A stretch of 64,000 nucleotides of DNA from Fibrobacter succinogenes. GTDB lineage: Bacteria; Fibrobacterota; Fibrobacteria; Fibrobacterales; Fibrobacteraceae. Positions 26,249 to 35,641 of the stretch are shown here, piece after piece; position 1 is the stretch's first letter, and each line of letters starts with the position of its first letter. The DNA lies in NCBI GenBank assembly GCA_902771595.1, contig CACXXH010000004.1, positions 1 to 64,000 of the forward strand. The letters run 5' to 3'. The notes below the pieces were generated by a model, which did no database searches, was not told the DNA's origin, and worked only from the letters and a program-made list of their open reading frames with translations. A program made the position numbers and the translations under genes.

Positions 26249-27964
26249 TCAGAATGTCTTTCTGACGGAGCAAACGATTCGAATTCTATCGTAATCTGCC
26301 CCCGGAACCTGCACCACTTCATCCGCAAGGACGTGGATTAACGATCCCGTAAGAGAAAGACCGTACTTGGGGAACATCTGCTCGAAGGTCGCATCCCAAT
26401 ACCAGTCTCCCTTAACAACAAACGGGTCGCTGCTGCGCAAATTCCACCGTGCATCGCTCCTGTAACGCAGCGAATGCGATACGCGGAAACTCTTGCGGAT
26501 AAGCCAGTCACCGGTAAAGGCGACAAAAAATTCGGCGGGAGTCACTTCAAACCGTTCTTCTTCGCCGTCAATCCTTTCGAAACCGGTCAAAGCACGGAAC
26601 TTGAACATATCGCCAAGCCAGGCATCAACCCAGAATTCGCCGGTCACGCCCTTTATCCACGAATCGATGCGCGACACATTGCCATAGCGGAACTCGTAAC
26701 CCTTGTCCTCTACGAAGCCGTCCACATCGAACGTTTCCGCACCCTTCTCGGCCCAGAACGAAGCGCGTCCGCCAAAAGAAAAAGGTGCCACCGTATCGGC
26801 AAAAGAAAGGTAACCCTGCAAAAGATTCATCTGGCCGTCAGGAGAAAGTTCAATCACGCTCTCCACATCGCCCAGCGCAAAAAATTCCCTGTCATCGGCA
26901 AGCGGGTTCAGTCGCGTACCCGACACGTTCTTGAAACCGACCGTCACCCCCAAGTTCTTCACAGCCAGGGGCAGGGATACCTCGATACTGTCCTGCACAA
27001 GCCAGTCCGCATCGTTCATGCCGAACATGACATCGGCCTTAAGCCAATTGAACGGAGCGACCCGCAACTGCATGAAGGGCCACACCACGTGATTGTCATC
27101 CAGTTCGGTATATACCGTCCCTTCGTCATCGACGACACGGAACGCGATTCCGGCCGAAAGCTGGAGCATGCCCTTTTCGCAAGCCTTCCCGCACTTGTAA
27201 AGCACGGAACCGTTCACTTCCTTGCGTTCTCCGTTTTCATCACGCAGTACGTTCTGGTACAGAGCGTCTTCAAATGCGGCCGTGATTGAGAAGTTCCAGA
27301 AGTCCGCACGCGCCTCGATACGCGGCTTCATGTGCACGGGCATCCAGCGCGAAGACTCCATGTATTCCCAAAGGTATTCTTCGCCCACAAGCACGGAGGC
27401 GTTCACAAAATCGTCCGTGTACCCGAGCCCACCATAAACGGAACTGAACATCGGATAATTGGCACCAAAGAACGCGAATTCATCTTCCACGATTTTCTTG
27501 CGGTAACTTGCAGTATGCGCCGCGTAATGGTCATCCTGGAAACCGCGGGCAGTCGCCCAGAAGCCCTTGAACGAAGGCGTCCTGAAACCACCCTCAAGAA
27601 TCGGGGTGCGGTTTTGGGGCCTATCGGTCTCGGTAATCACATCCTGGTAAATCATGTCGCCAAGTTCGTTACCCGTCTTCACCCAGACGGAGGCTTCGAG
27701 CGGAGTCCACGAAGGCGTAATGGACATGCGATTGAAAAGAACCCGCTGGCGCAACTTCTGGGGAGTCCAGAGTTCGCTTTCGCTGTGCAGGCCGCCCGCA
27801 CCGAGAATGCGGTCGAACTGGTAAGTCGGCCCACCCACAAGGAACGTACCGTCGTCACGGCTCACCGCTTCCATGCCTTCCATTTCGGCATCTATTGCGG
27901 CATGGGAATTTACGCAAAGCGGAAGCGCCGCTACAAAAGCTATGGAGAAAAGAGAAGTTTTCAT
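26249..27964 (-). CDS. Outer-membrane beta-barrel protein of unknown function
   Basis: A 571-residue exported protein. The signal peptide ends near CVNSHA. The body has many amphipathic beta-strand patterns with alternating aromatic and polar residues (SFKGFWATARGFQDDHYAAH, RIEARADFWNFSITAAFED, LQGYLSFADTVAPFSFGGRA) and the protein ends in Phe (RIVCSVRKTF), as do many outer-membrane barrels recognised by BamA. No TonB box or plug was seen and no known family was recognised. It shares one base with the upstream barrel gene (27964), so both are likely co-translated; together they may form an envelope pair. Function cannot be assigned. Confidence 0.7.
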   Translation of the reverse strand: MKTSLFSIAFVAALPLCVNSHAAIDAEMEGMEAVSRDDGTFLVGGPTYQFDRILGAGGLHSESELWTPQKLRQRVLFNRMSITPSWTPLEASVWVKTGNELGDMIYQDVITETDRPQNRTPILEGGFRTPSFKGFWATARGFQDDHYAAHTASYRKKIVEDEFAFFGANYPMFSSVYGGLGYTDDFVNASVLVGEEYLWEYMESSRWMPVHMKPRIEARADFWNFSITAAFEDALYQNVLRDENGERKEVNGSVLYKCGKACEKGMLQLSAGIAFRVVDDEGTVYTELDDNHVVWPFMQLRVAPFNWLKADVMFGMNDADWLVQDSIEVSLPLAVKNLGVTVGFKNVSGTRLNPLADDREFFALGDVESVIELSPDGQMNLLQGYLSFADTVAPFSFGGRASFWAEKGAETFDVDGFVEDKGYEFRYGNVSRIDSWIKGVTGEFWVDAWLGDMFKFRALTGFERIDGEEERFEVTPAEFFVAFTGDWLIRKSFRVSHSLRYRSDARWNLRSSDPFVVKGDWYWDATFEQMFPKYGLSLTGSLIHVLADEVVQVPGADYDRIRIVCSVRKTF

Positions 27965-28626
27965 TACCAGATTCTCCTTTCGATATAGAAGCCCACCGTC
28001 AGCGTGTTGGAACGTTCAGGCAAAGTCCAGAGTTGTTCCCACAGTACGTTCAGGCCCGCCACGTATCCCTTGAAATTCATGAACGGCATATTGACGCGGG
28101 CGAACCACCCGAATTCCGTCTCGTTGTCAAGAAGCATGCCCCCACGGCCTTCGTAAAACTTGTCTTCGTCATCAGAATCGGCGCGGGTCCAGTTGCAGGT
28201 AAATCCTGCACCAATCGCGAGCGGACGCAGGAGCCTCCAGTGCCAATCCAAACCGATACGTCCAATGAACTGGTGTACGCCCGGGAAAGGAATTCCTTCG
28301 GCACGCACCTTCACGTATGCGTAATTGAAGTGCACGAACCCATCGAAATCGGGCCAGTAGCTGTAGCGGAAACCCACACCACCGTAGAACGAATTCTCGA
28401 CAGCTTCCACGAGATCGCCAAACGGATACATCTCACCACCTTCGATGGAAATGTAACCCTTGTTGAATGCATACGCGAGCGTATCCACGGGAGCCTTCAC
28501 GGAGTCAACCGCCTGCTTCTTCGCCGTCGCCGGTGCGGGAGACTGCGTGGAATCCGGCGCTGAATTCTGCGCCCATGCAACCGCGGCAAGCAAAAGCGCG
28601 GCAAACAAAGTTCTTATCGGTTTCAT
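27964..28626 (-). CDS. Small outer-membrane beta-barrel protein
   Basis: A 220-residue exported protein: signal peptide (AAVAWAQ), then a Pro/Ala/Thr/Ser-rich linker (SAPDSTQSPAPATAKK), then an 8-10 strand barrel-like region (FVHFNYAYVKVRAEG, HQFIGRIGLDWHWRLLRPLA, LTVGFYIERRIW) ending in an aromatic residue. The size is like OmpA/OmpX-type or PorT-like barrels, but I could not tie it to a family. It overlaps rsmB upstream by the ATGA arrangement and the larger barrel downstream by one base, so it is the middle gene of a tightly packed minus-strand unit (fmt-rsmB-this-large barrel). Confidence 0.65.
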   Translation of the reverse strand: MKPIRTLFAALLLAAVAWAQNSAPDSTQSPAPATAKKQAVDSVKAPVDTLAYAFNKGYISIEGGEMYPFGDLVEAVENSFYGGVGFRYSYWPDFDGFVHFNYAYVKVRAEGIPFPGVHQFIGRIGLDWHWRLLRPLAIGAGFTCNWTRADSDDEDKFYEGRGGMLLDNETEFGWFARVNMPFMNFKGYVAGLNVLWEQLWTLPERSNTLTVGFYIERRIW

Positions 28627-29864
28627 GATTTTTTACGCTCCAAAGCCTGTGCAAAAAAGCCGTCGAATCGGGCGTCCCTGCTGCCGGGCAGCACCGGGTC
28701 CCCGACCTTCACGAATTCGGGATGAGCCTTTACAAACTTGTTGATGACCTGCGTCGTTTCGGCCGGATCGGGACTGCACGTGGCATACACCAGGCGGCCA
28801 TCCTGCGAGAGCATTTCCGATGCGCGTTCGAGAATGCCGTACTGCAATTTCGTCAGTTCCACAATGGATTCGGGCGTCAGGCGGTAAACCGATTCGGGCC
28901 TCCGCGCAATCACGCCCATGTTGCTGCACGGGACATCAAGAAGGATGCGGTCGAACTTGGAAGAAAAGTGAGTGGAATCCACGTCAAGCGCATCGACACA
29001 TTCCAGGTTCACATTCCTGAGGTCGAGACGGTCCATCAAGTCCTTCATCTTCTCGAGCCTGAACTCCGAGGAGTCGCTCGCATAAATAGACAACGTCGGG
29101 TCCATCTCCGCCATCAAGGCAGACTTTCCGCCGGGAGCCGCACAGGCATCCCACACCTTCATTCCCGGCTTTGCATCCAGAAGTTTCACGACATCGTATG
29201 CGGAAGGATTCTGGAACGAGAACATGCCCGCAGAAAATTCCGGCAAGGCGAGCAGCACCTTCACGCCCACGTCGCGCGGGATTTCGATAAAGCGATCGTA
29301 CATGATGCTCGCGCCCGTAATGCCGATCTTTTCGGCAAGCACGGGAGCGCTTGTCTTCTGCAGGTTCACGCGAATCCATTCCACAGGGCGTTCCAGGGAA
29401 GAACGCGCAATGCTTTCGGCCCGGTCACCGCCATAGACGTCGAACCAGCGGCGCACCAGCCATTCAGGGATAGAATTCTCGATACTCACGCGGCGCACGC
29501 GCTGCGACGGGAGTGCGGGCGCGCCCGACCTGCGGGCAGAACGCAATACGGCATTCGTAAGCCGCACGGCTCCCTCGCCCAGGTTCGCGGACTTCGCCAG
29601 TTCCACGCAGGAATCAATGGCGGCATAATCCGGCACGTCCATGAAGAACATCTGGAAGAGTCCCATCTCCAATATGGTGCAGACTTCCACCGAAGGCATT
29701 CTCTTCACGAGCGACTTGATGAAATACTGCAAATAAAGATGCCGGCGGCAAACGCCGAGAGCCACTTCCATCGCAAACGGGGGAATACCGCTTTCCTTGA
29801 TGAAAGTTCCTTCCTTCTGCCACAGCAGAAGAACGCGGTAGGCCTCTTCACGTTCCGTTAGCAA
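28623..29864 (-). CDS. rsmB: 16S rRNA m5C967 methyltransferase, RsmB-like
   Basis: A 413-residue RNA cytosine-C5 methyltransferase. The first 130 residues form a NusB-like RNA-binding domain; the C-terminal domain has the SAM motif DACAAPGGKSALMA, the motif IV cysteine LLDVPCSNMGVIARRPE and the catalytic YATCSPDPAETTQVI. The order and length fit RsmB (Fmu/Sun), which methylates C967 of 16S rRNA. The start is a TTG at 29864, with AAGGA 8 bases upstream, overlapping the fmt stop by 7 bases. The fmt-rsmB order is widely conserved in bacteria and supports both calls. Confidence 0.92.
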   Translation of the reverse strand: MLTEREEAYRVLLLWQKEGTFIKESGIPPFAMEVALGVCRRHLYLQYFIKSLVKRMPSVEVCTILEMGLFQMFFMDVPDYAAIDSCVELAKSANLGEGAVRLTNAVLRSARRSGAPALPSQRVRRVSIENSIPEWLVRRWFDVYGGDRAESIARSSLERPVEWIRVNLQKTSAPVLAEKIGITGASIMYDRFIEIPRDVGVKVLLALPEFSAGMFSFQNPSAYDVVKLLDAKPGMKVWDACAAPGGKSALMAEMDPTLSIYASDSSEFRLEKMKDLMDRLDLRNVNLECVDALDVDSTHFSSKFDRILLDVPCSNMGVIARRPESVYRLTPESIVELTKLQYGILERASEMLSQDGRLVYATCSPDPAETTQVINKFVKAHPEFVKVGDPVLPGSRDARFDGFFAQALERKKS

Positions 29865-30808
29865 AATGCAAGTCCTTCGCGCTTCTGGAGTCCGCGCATA
29901 AAGTCGGCGACAGGCATCGGCTTCTTGCCTTCGGCCTGGATTTCAATAACTTCAAGCAGGCCATCGCCCGTACCGACGAACAAACGATTTTCCTTAAATT
30001 CAATAGAACCCGATGCAAGGTTCGATACGCCCTGAGCCGCCTTACAAGCGCCCACGCCGACCACATCCGTCTTGCGCAGGTAAACCGTACGGCCCGAAAG
30101 CGTCGCATATCCACCCGGCCACGGATTGAAAGCGCGGATGCGGTTATGGATAACGATTGCGGGCAAACTGAAATCGATGCGGCCCTCTTCTTTCTTGAGC
30201 TTGGGGGCACCGGATGCCTGCGCATGGTCCTGCGTCAGGTCTTTCTCGCATCCGCCTTCGAGCTGGGCGATAGCCTCGTCAAGCGCTTCGCAGCCGGGAG
30301 CGACCATCTTCTCGAGAAGGCTCGCGGTCGTATCCTGATGGTCGATGCGCACCACCTTCTGCGAAAGGATCGGACCATGGTCCATCTTTTCGTCCAGGCG
30401 GAAAACCGTAACGCCCGTCTCGGCGAGACCATCGGCAATCGCGCGCTGCACCGGAGCGGCACCGCGATACTTGGGCAGCAAGCTCCCGTGCACATTCACC
30501 GCACCGTATTTCGCCACGGCAAGGATATTCTTCGGGAGGATGGAATAGGCGACAACGACAAACAGGTCCGCACCGAAGGCACGCAAATCGGCCTCGAATT
30601 CCGGGGCCTTCAAATCGAGCGGCTGCAATACAGGGAGTCCGTATTCAAGCGCGAGCTGCTTTACCGGCGGGGGCGTCAGCACGCGGCCACGCCCCGCGGG
30701 CCTATCGGGCTGGGTTACCACGCCCACAACTTCCAGATGGTCAGATTCCTTTAGATGCTTCAAGAAGCAAGCCGCAAATTCCGGCGTTCCCATAAAAACT
30801 ACTTTCAT
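29858..30808 (-). CDS. fmt: Methionyl-tRNA formyltransferase
   Basis: A 316-residue enzyme that formylates initiator Met-tRNA using 10-formyl-THF. The ATG at 30808 gives the family N-terminus MKVVFMGTPEFAA; an upstream GTG at 30835 is rejected. It contains TQPDRPAGRGRVLTPPPVK, the catalytic NVHGSLLPKYRGAAPVQRAI and DHGPILSQK, and the C-terminal tRNA-binding barrel (RAFNPWPGGYATL). No Shine-Dalgarno precedes the start; instead TATATT lies 7 bases upstream, which suggests a leaderless transcript. It heads the fmt-rsmB-barrel unit. Confidence 0.96.
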   Translation of the reverse strand: MKVVFMGTPEFAACFLKHLKESDHLEVVGVVTQPDRPAGRGRVLTPPPVKQLALEYGLPVLQPLDLKAPEFEADLRAFGADLFVVVAYSILPKNILAVAKYGAVNVHGSLLPKYRGAAPVQRAIADGLAETGVTVFRLDEKMDHGPILSQKVVRIDHQDTTASLLEKMVAPGCEALDEAIAQLEGGCEKDLTQDHAQASGAPKLKKEEGRIDFSLPAIVIHNRIRAFNPWPGGYATLSGRTVYLRKTDVVGVGACKAAQGVSNLASGSIEFKENRLFVGTGDGLLEVIEIQAEGKKPMPVADFMRGLQKREGLAFC

Positions 30809-30815
30809 GTAGTAC

Positions 30816-30821
30816 AATATA
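30816..30821 (-). promoter_or_regulatory. Start-proximal -10 element of fmt
   Basis: TATATT on the minus strand, 7 bases before the fmt ATG, so transcription should begin at or next to the start codon. Confidence 0.45.
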
Positions 30822-30885
30822 GAAAGAAATGACACCCGTCGCTACCGCTTTGCACGAGGCACCTTGGCGAAAGAATCCCCGCGAC

Positions 30886-32310
30886 CTACGAGGCATTCTC
30901 AAGCACATGCTTGCGCCATTTTCCGCTTTTCCAGCGCCGCCAGAAAATAAGCGGGACCGTGCTGTAAACAGCGACAACGGCAATCCAGGCATAATGAGCC
31001 GGCAGTTCAATCACATATGCGGCAACGTACAGCGCAAGGGCGACAAACCAGTTCATCACGGCACTCGCAACCATCACCCAGAACGTATCACCCGCACCAC
31101 GCAGGGCGCCCGCATAGATGACCAGGAGCACCTCGACAAAAATGTAGAGGGCGGCAAAACGCAGCATGAACATGCCCATCGGCCTAGCTTCCGCAAAAAT
31201 CGCAAGCGCTTCCACCGAGGCCTCCGTAGCATCAGGCTGGAAAACATCCGTAAGCACACCGGGCAAAAAGACGAAAAGCACCCCGATAATCGCAGAATAG
31301 CCCCACCCCAGGCGGAGCCCCGAATAAGTGGACCTGTTTGCAGCAGCGCCATTTTTCGCACCTACGTAGCGCCCCACGAGGCTAGTAGACGCGACTTCAA
31401 GACCCATCAAGGGCACGTACGCCACCATGTCCCAGTTGAACATCACCGAAGAGGCCGTCGCCGCCGCAGGCCCGAGCGCATGGAACATCAAAATGAGCAA
31501 CTGGAATGCCGACATGTTCAAAAACATTTCGACACCCGAGGGAATCCCCTTACGCAAGAGTTCACGGCAAAGCGGCCAGCTGAACGCAAACGCATTGCGC
31601 GTACGAAACCGCCTATGGCACGACTTGCCAAAGAATTTCACAAACAAAATAACTGTCGAGACGGCATTCCCCATCAAAGTCCCGTAGGCAGCACCCGCGA
31701 CACCCAAAGCGGGAATCGGCCCCAAACCGAAAATCAGCACGAAATTGCAGACCACATTCACGATCATGCCCACGAACGCGGCCTGCATCACAATCTTGGT
31801 CTCGCCGATACCGCTAAAGAAGCACGGAGCCGCATTGCGCACCAACGAGATTATGCCGCCAAACATCAATATGTTGAAATAGGTCTTCTGGTATTCCAGC
31901 TGGTCCGCCGGCAAGTTCTCGAGTCCGAAAACCAAATGCCCCAGCGGGATTGTCGAATAAAGCAGGGGAACGCAGGCAAGCGAAAGGTAAACCGCCTGCA
32001 TGAACACGCGTGCGCAATCCCAACGCTTTTTCGCCCCCAGGCGCTGTGCCACCATAGCCGTCGTGTAGCTCACCGCCCCCGTAAAAAACATCGTAAGCGC
32101 AAGCTGTACCGCACCGGCGCCAAGCGCAGCGTTCATCTCGGCAGGCCCCAGTTTAGATAAGAAAAGACGGTCGATAAACGTCATAAACGTATCGAACGAC
32201 ATCGACAAAAGCATCGGGAGCGCCACAACGAGCACATCCCGAATGTCACCCCGCTTCTTGGGAGCAAAAGAACTATTCGTCGTCTGAATCACGTTCAATT
32301 TCGGCAGCAC
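30886..32310 (-). CDS. MATE family multidrug efflux / exporter protein
   Basis: A 474-residue integral membrane protein with about 12 hydrophobic helices in two halves, typical of MATE exporters that extrude drugs or metabolites using Na+ or H+. The N-terminal half has LPMLLSMSFDTFMTFIDRLFL and GAVQLALTMFFTGAV; the second half has GIPSGVEMFLNMSAFQLL and the characteristic ALRGAGDTFWVM. The start is uncertain: the GTG at 32310 lies within the last codons of coaX (38-base overlap), and a TTG or GTG a few codons later is also possible. It probably forms a two-gene unit with coaX. Substrate is not predictable. Confidence 0.88.
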   Translation of the reverse strand: MLPKLNVIQTTNSSFAPKKRGDIRDVLVVALPMLLSMSFDTFMTFIDRLFLSKLGPAEMNAALGAGAVQLALTMFFTGAVSYTTAMVAQRLGAKKRWDCARVFMQAVYLSLACVPLLYSTIPLGHLVFGLENLPADQLEYQKTYFNILMFGGIISLVRNAAPCFFSGIGETKIVMQAAFVGMIVNVVCNFVLIFGLGPIPALGVAGAAYGTLMGNAVSTVILFVKFFGKSCHRRFRTRNAFAFSWPLCRELLRKGIPSGVEMFLNMSAFQLLILMFHALGPAAATASSVMFNWDMVAYVPLMGLEVASTSLVGRYVGAKNGAAANRSTYSGLRLGWGYSAIIGVLFVFLPGVLTDVFQPDATEASVEALAIFAEARPMGMFMLRFAALYIFVEVLLVIYAGALRGAGDTFWVMVASAVMNWFVALALYVAAYVIELPAHYAWIAVVAVYSTVPLIFWRRWKSGKWRKHVLENAS

Positions 32311-33103
32311 CGTTTCCGCGGAGAGCCACGAGACGCACGCCGTTCAGAGTCAAATAAGGATCGTAGGTATCGATAACTTTGCTATGTCCCATGACCATCT
32401 GGCCCCATCCGCCCGTAGCGAAAACGGGAACCTTCTTCTTGCCCATCTCGGCCTTGATTTTTTCGACCAGCGATTCGAGCTCCGCCATGAACCCGTACAG
32501 GAGACCAGCACGGATGGCATCGTCGGTATTATTCGCAATCACATGGTCGGGCCACTCGATGCTCACCGGCATAAGGCGCGCCGCCTTCTCGGTCAACACA
32601 TCCAAACTGGCGCTGATTCCCGGAATGATGATACCACCGGCAAATCCACCGTCCTTCATCACGTCAAAGGTCGTCGCCGTACCCATGTCCACGACGATAG
32701 CATCCTTGTAGCCGCGGTCGCGGAGCGCAATCACGTTGCAGAGGCGGTCGGCACCCAGCGAAGCCGGGTTCGGATAGGCAATCGGGCAGCCGAGGCAATT
32801 TCTGGAACTCACCACCTGTACCGGGCGCTTGAGGAGGGTCTGTAGAGCCTTGATCCACGGACGTTCCAAAGCGGGCACCACAGTGGAAAGGCCCACATGC
32901 GTAATCTCCGATGGTTTAATTTCAGAAAAACGCACAAGACCGCCAATGCGGTTCATCACCTCGTCACTAGTAGTCTCCTTGCGAGTGGTAAGCCTCCAAT
33001 GGTCTACCACCTTGTCACCCTTAAAAATACCCAAAACCGTGTGGGAGTTTCCCACATCCACCACGAAAGATATCGTATTCGACTTTTTCAAATTCTTCTT
33101 CAT
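32273..33103 (-). CDS. coaX: Type III pantothenate kinase
   Basis: A 276-residue ASKHA-fold kinase for the first step of coenzyme A synthesis. From the ATG at 33103 it shows the ATP-binding VVDVGNSHTVLGIF, LSTVVPALERPW, GADRLCNVIALRDRG (pantothenate site) and VVDMGTATTFDVM, with TGGWGQM near the end. This is the CoaX type, which typically needs a monovalent cation and is not inhibited by CoA. An upstream in-frame ATG at 33151 would add 16 residues unlike the family. It is divergent from the EamA transporter gene with a short shared promoter region. Confidence 0.93.
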   Translation of the reverse strand: MKKNLKKSNTISFVVDVGNSHTVLGIFKGDKVVDHWRLTTRKETTSDEVMNRIGGLVRFSEIKPSEITHVGLSTVVPALERPWIKALQTLLKRPVQVVSSRNCLGCPIAYPNPASLGADRLCNVIALRDRGYKDAIVVDMGTATTFDVMKDGGFAGGIIIPGISASLDVLTEKAARLMPVSIEWPDHVIANNTDDAIRAGLLYGFMAELESLVEKIKAEMGKKKVPVFATGGWGQMVMGHSKVIDTYDPYLTLNGVRLVALRGNGAAEIERDSDDE

Positions 33104-33158
33104 GCGCAAATCACTAATTTTGCGCAAAAGATAGAAAATTGAAAACGCCAATGATTGC

Positions 33159-33164
33159 TATATA
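33159..33164 (+). promoter_or_regulatory. Start-proximal -10 element of the EamA gene
   Basis: TATATA, 7 bases before the ATG at 33172. The same spacing recurs before several genes in this window and favours that start over the upstream TTG and ATG. Confidence 0.4.
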
Positions 33165-33171
33165 TGCTTCC

Positions 33172-34086
33172 ATGGCTAATTTAGGCTATACATTCCTGCT
33201 CATCCTGACGGCGGCAATCTGGGGTTCGGGCTTCGTCGCCCAAATCGAAGGAAACGCCTTCGGGCCATTCGCATTCTCGTGCATCCGCTGCTTTATCGCC
33301 GCAGGCTTCCTGGCCCTAATCTTCAAGATTCTCGATGCATTCGGCAAGAGCCCCCGCAGGCCGCGCAACCGCAAAGAAGCGTGGCTGCACTGGAAGGCCG
33401 GATTCTTTTGCGGGCTCGCACTCTGCACCGCGATGAACCTGCAACAACTGGGAATGTTCCTCGGCACCCCCGCCGGGAAATCAGGATTCCTCACCGCCTG
33501 CTACATCGTACTCGTGCCTGTCGTGAGCCTGTTTCTCGGCAAGCGAACCTCATTGAAAACCTGGGTTTGCATCGCCATCACAACGGCGGGACTCTACCTG
33601 CTCTGCGTCAAGGACGGTTTCTCGATTGAACTTTCGGACAGCGTCTCGCTCCTATGCGCACTGGCATTTTCGTTCCACATCCTCGTCATCGACAAGTTCG
33701 TAAACCACGTGGACCCCATCCGCGTTTCGGCAATTCAATTTCTGACAATCGGCGTCTTGACCGCTCCGCTGATGATTATATTCGACCTGAAATTTCCGGC
33801 AATGGATTTCAGTACCGTAATTGCCGCATTTGTAAATCCGTATGCAGTAGCAGGCCTTACGTTTGCAGCCCTATGTTCCAGCGGTATCGCCTACACGCTG
33901 CAGATTGTCGCCCAGGATAAAATCAATCCCACTATCGCATCGCTCACGATGAGCCTGGAATCGGTATTCGCCGTCCTTGCGGGTTGGGCCATTCTAGGGG
34001 AACAGCTTTCCGCCCGCGAGATTTGCGGCTGTGCAATCATGATGGTAGCCATCGTAATTGCGCAAATCAAGCCTGCTTCTTCTTAA
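33172..34086 (+). CDS. EamA/DMT superfamily transporter
   Basis: A 304-residue membrane protein with ten predicted helices in two EamA repeats. Family hallmarks are the first-helix AAIWGSGFVAQ, the GKSGFLTACYIVLVPV block at the centre, and TLQIVAQDKINPTIASLTMSLESVFAVLAGWAILGEQ split across the second repeat. It likely exports amino acids or other small metabolites. The start at 33172 gives the usual short cytoplasmic N-terminus. The 3' end overlaps the convergent NhaC gene by 20 bases. Substrate not predictable. Confidence 0.88.
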   Translation: MANLGYTFLLILTAAIWGSGFVAQIEGNAFGPFAFSCIRCFIAAGFLALIFKILDAFGKSPRRPRNRKEAWLHWKAGFFCGLALCTAMNLQQLGMFLGTPAGKSGFLTACYIVLVPVVSLFLGKRTSLKTWVCIAITTAGLYLLCVKDGFSIELSDSVSLLCALAFSFHILVIDKFVNHVDPIRVSAIQFLTIGVLTAPLMIIFDLKFPAMDFSTVIAAFVNPYAVAGLTFAALCSSGIAYTLQIVAQDKINPTIASLTMSLESVFAVLAGWAILGEQLSAREICGCAIMMVAIVIAQIKPASS

Positions 34087-35581
34087 TGAGAAGAATGCCC
34101 ACGACAATAATCGCAAAACCCACCGCCAGCGAAAGGACCGCGCTTCGCATGAATCCCGCCACAATATAGCTGACAAAGCTCACGCACGCAACAGATAGCG
34201 CATAGGGCAACTGCGTATTCACGTGATTTACATGGTTACAATCCGCGCCGGCACTCGCCATAATCGTCGTATCGGAAATCGGAGATATGTGGTCGCCACA
34301 GACGGCACCCGCCATGCACGCCGAAATGGAAATAATCATCAAGTTCGGATCAATGCCCGAGAATGCCGCCACCACAATCGGAATCAAGATGCCAAACGTT
34401 CCCCACGAAGTTCCAGTCGAGAAAGCGAGCCCCACACCGATAAGGAAGATGATTGCCGGCATAAAGTTCATAAAGCCAGCGGCGCTTCCCGAAATGAGAC
34501 CAGCCACAAAATCCTTCGCGCCAAGCGTATCGGTAACTCCCTTCAGGCTCCAGGCAAGCACGAGAATCAAGATTGCGGGGACCATCGTCTTGAAACCTTC
34601 GGGTACGCATTCCACGCACTTGCGCAATTTTAAAACACGGCGCCCCAGATACCAAATCACCGTCACAATGAACGTGCCGAAGCTACCGATTACAAGGCCA
34701 ACCGAGGCATCGCTCGCTCCAAACGCATCGACAAAGCCCTTATGCGCCGTTCCGCTCGAGAAAAATCCTCCCGTATAAACCAACCCGGCCACGCAAAAAA
34801 CGATCAAAGCTACAATCGGGAAAATCAAATCGATAACGGTACCTCGAGAATCTTCACGCTTCAAAGACTCCGTCTGTGCGCTGAGCTTTTCAGCCGCAGT
34901 CTCATATTTCTTCATCGGGCCAAAATCGACCTTCAAAAGAATCAACGAGAACAAAGCGATAATGGTCAGCAGCGCATAGAAATTATAGGGAATAGATTTT
35001 ACGAAAAGCCCAAGGCCATCCTCGCCTTCCACAAAGCCGGTAACAGCAGCGGCCCACGAACTGATAGGCGCTATAATGCATATCGGAGCGGCAGTCGCAT
35101 CAATCAGGTACGCCAGTTTCTCGTGGCTCAGCTTGAATTTGTCCGTAACAGGGCGCATCACGCTACCCACCGTGAGGCAGTTGAAGTAATCGTCCACAAA
35201 AATCAGGATACCCAAGATGACCGTCGCCAGTTGGACACCCATCTTGGACTTGATATGCTGCCCCGCCCATTCTCCGAAAGCCGCCGCACCTCCGGACTTA
35301 TTCATCAAGACGACCAGTGAACCCAGAACCACCAGGAAAAGGAGAATGCCTACGTTCCACGGATCAGACACCTGCTTGACCATGCCGTTTTTGAATACGG
35401 CTTCCAGGAAATGGGGGAAGTTGCCTTCGCTAATGAGCAAGCCACCCATCAAAATGCCCACGAACAGAGACGAGTACGCCTCCTTCGTAATGAGGGCAAG
35501 GACAATCGCAACAACAGAGGGCACCAGCGCCCAGAATGTTCCATGAAAGTAGGATACAACCTCAACAGCCTGTTGTTCCAT
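34067..35581 (-). CDS. Na+/H+ antiporter, NhaC family
   Basis: A 504-residue polytopic membrane protein. From the ATG at 35581 (AGGAG 7 bases upstream) it has SVVAIVLALITKEAYSSLFVGI, ILGILIFVDDYFNCLTVGSV (conserved acidic pair in the transport core) and FSTGTSWGTFGILIPI, which are characteristic of NhaC-type antiporters, followed by AGAVCGDHISPISDTT, also diagnostic. It probably exchanges Na+ for H+ and helps with sodium and pH balance, important in rumen-like media. It stands 60 bases downstream of nadC on the same strand. Its 3' end overlaps the convergent EamA gene. Confidence 0.9.
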   Translation of the reverse strand: MEQQAVEVVSYFHGTFWALVPSVVAIVLALITKEAYSSLFVGILMGGLLISEGNFPHFLEAVFKNGMVKQVSDPWNVGILLFLVVLGSLVVLMNKSGGAAAFGEWAGQHIKSKMGVQLATVILGILIFVDDYFNCLTVGSVMRPVTDKFKLSHEKLAYLIDATAAPICIIAPISSWAAAVTGFVEGEDGLGLFVKSIPYNFYALLTIIALFSLILLKVDFGPMKKYETAAEKLSAQTESLKREDSRGTVIDLIFPIVALIVFCVAGLVYTGGFFSSGTAHKGFVDAFGASDASVGLVIGSFGTFIVTVIWYLGRRVLKLRKCVECVPEGFKTMVPAILILVLAWSLKGVTDTLGAKDFVAGLISGSAAGFMNFMPAIIFLIGVGLAFSTGTSWGTFGILIPIVVAAFSGIDPNLMIISISACMAGAVCGDHISPISDTTIMASAGADCNHVNHVNTQLPYALSVACVSFVSYIVAGFMRSAVLSLAVGFAIIVVGILLIKKKQA

Positions 35582-35641
35582 AAAATACTCCTTGAGTTTG
35601 CAAGGAATATAACAAAACAAGCCTTTTGTGGTTTTATTCCA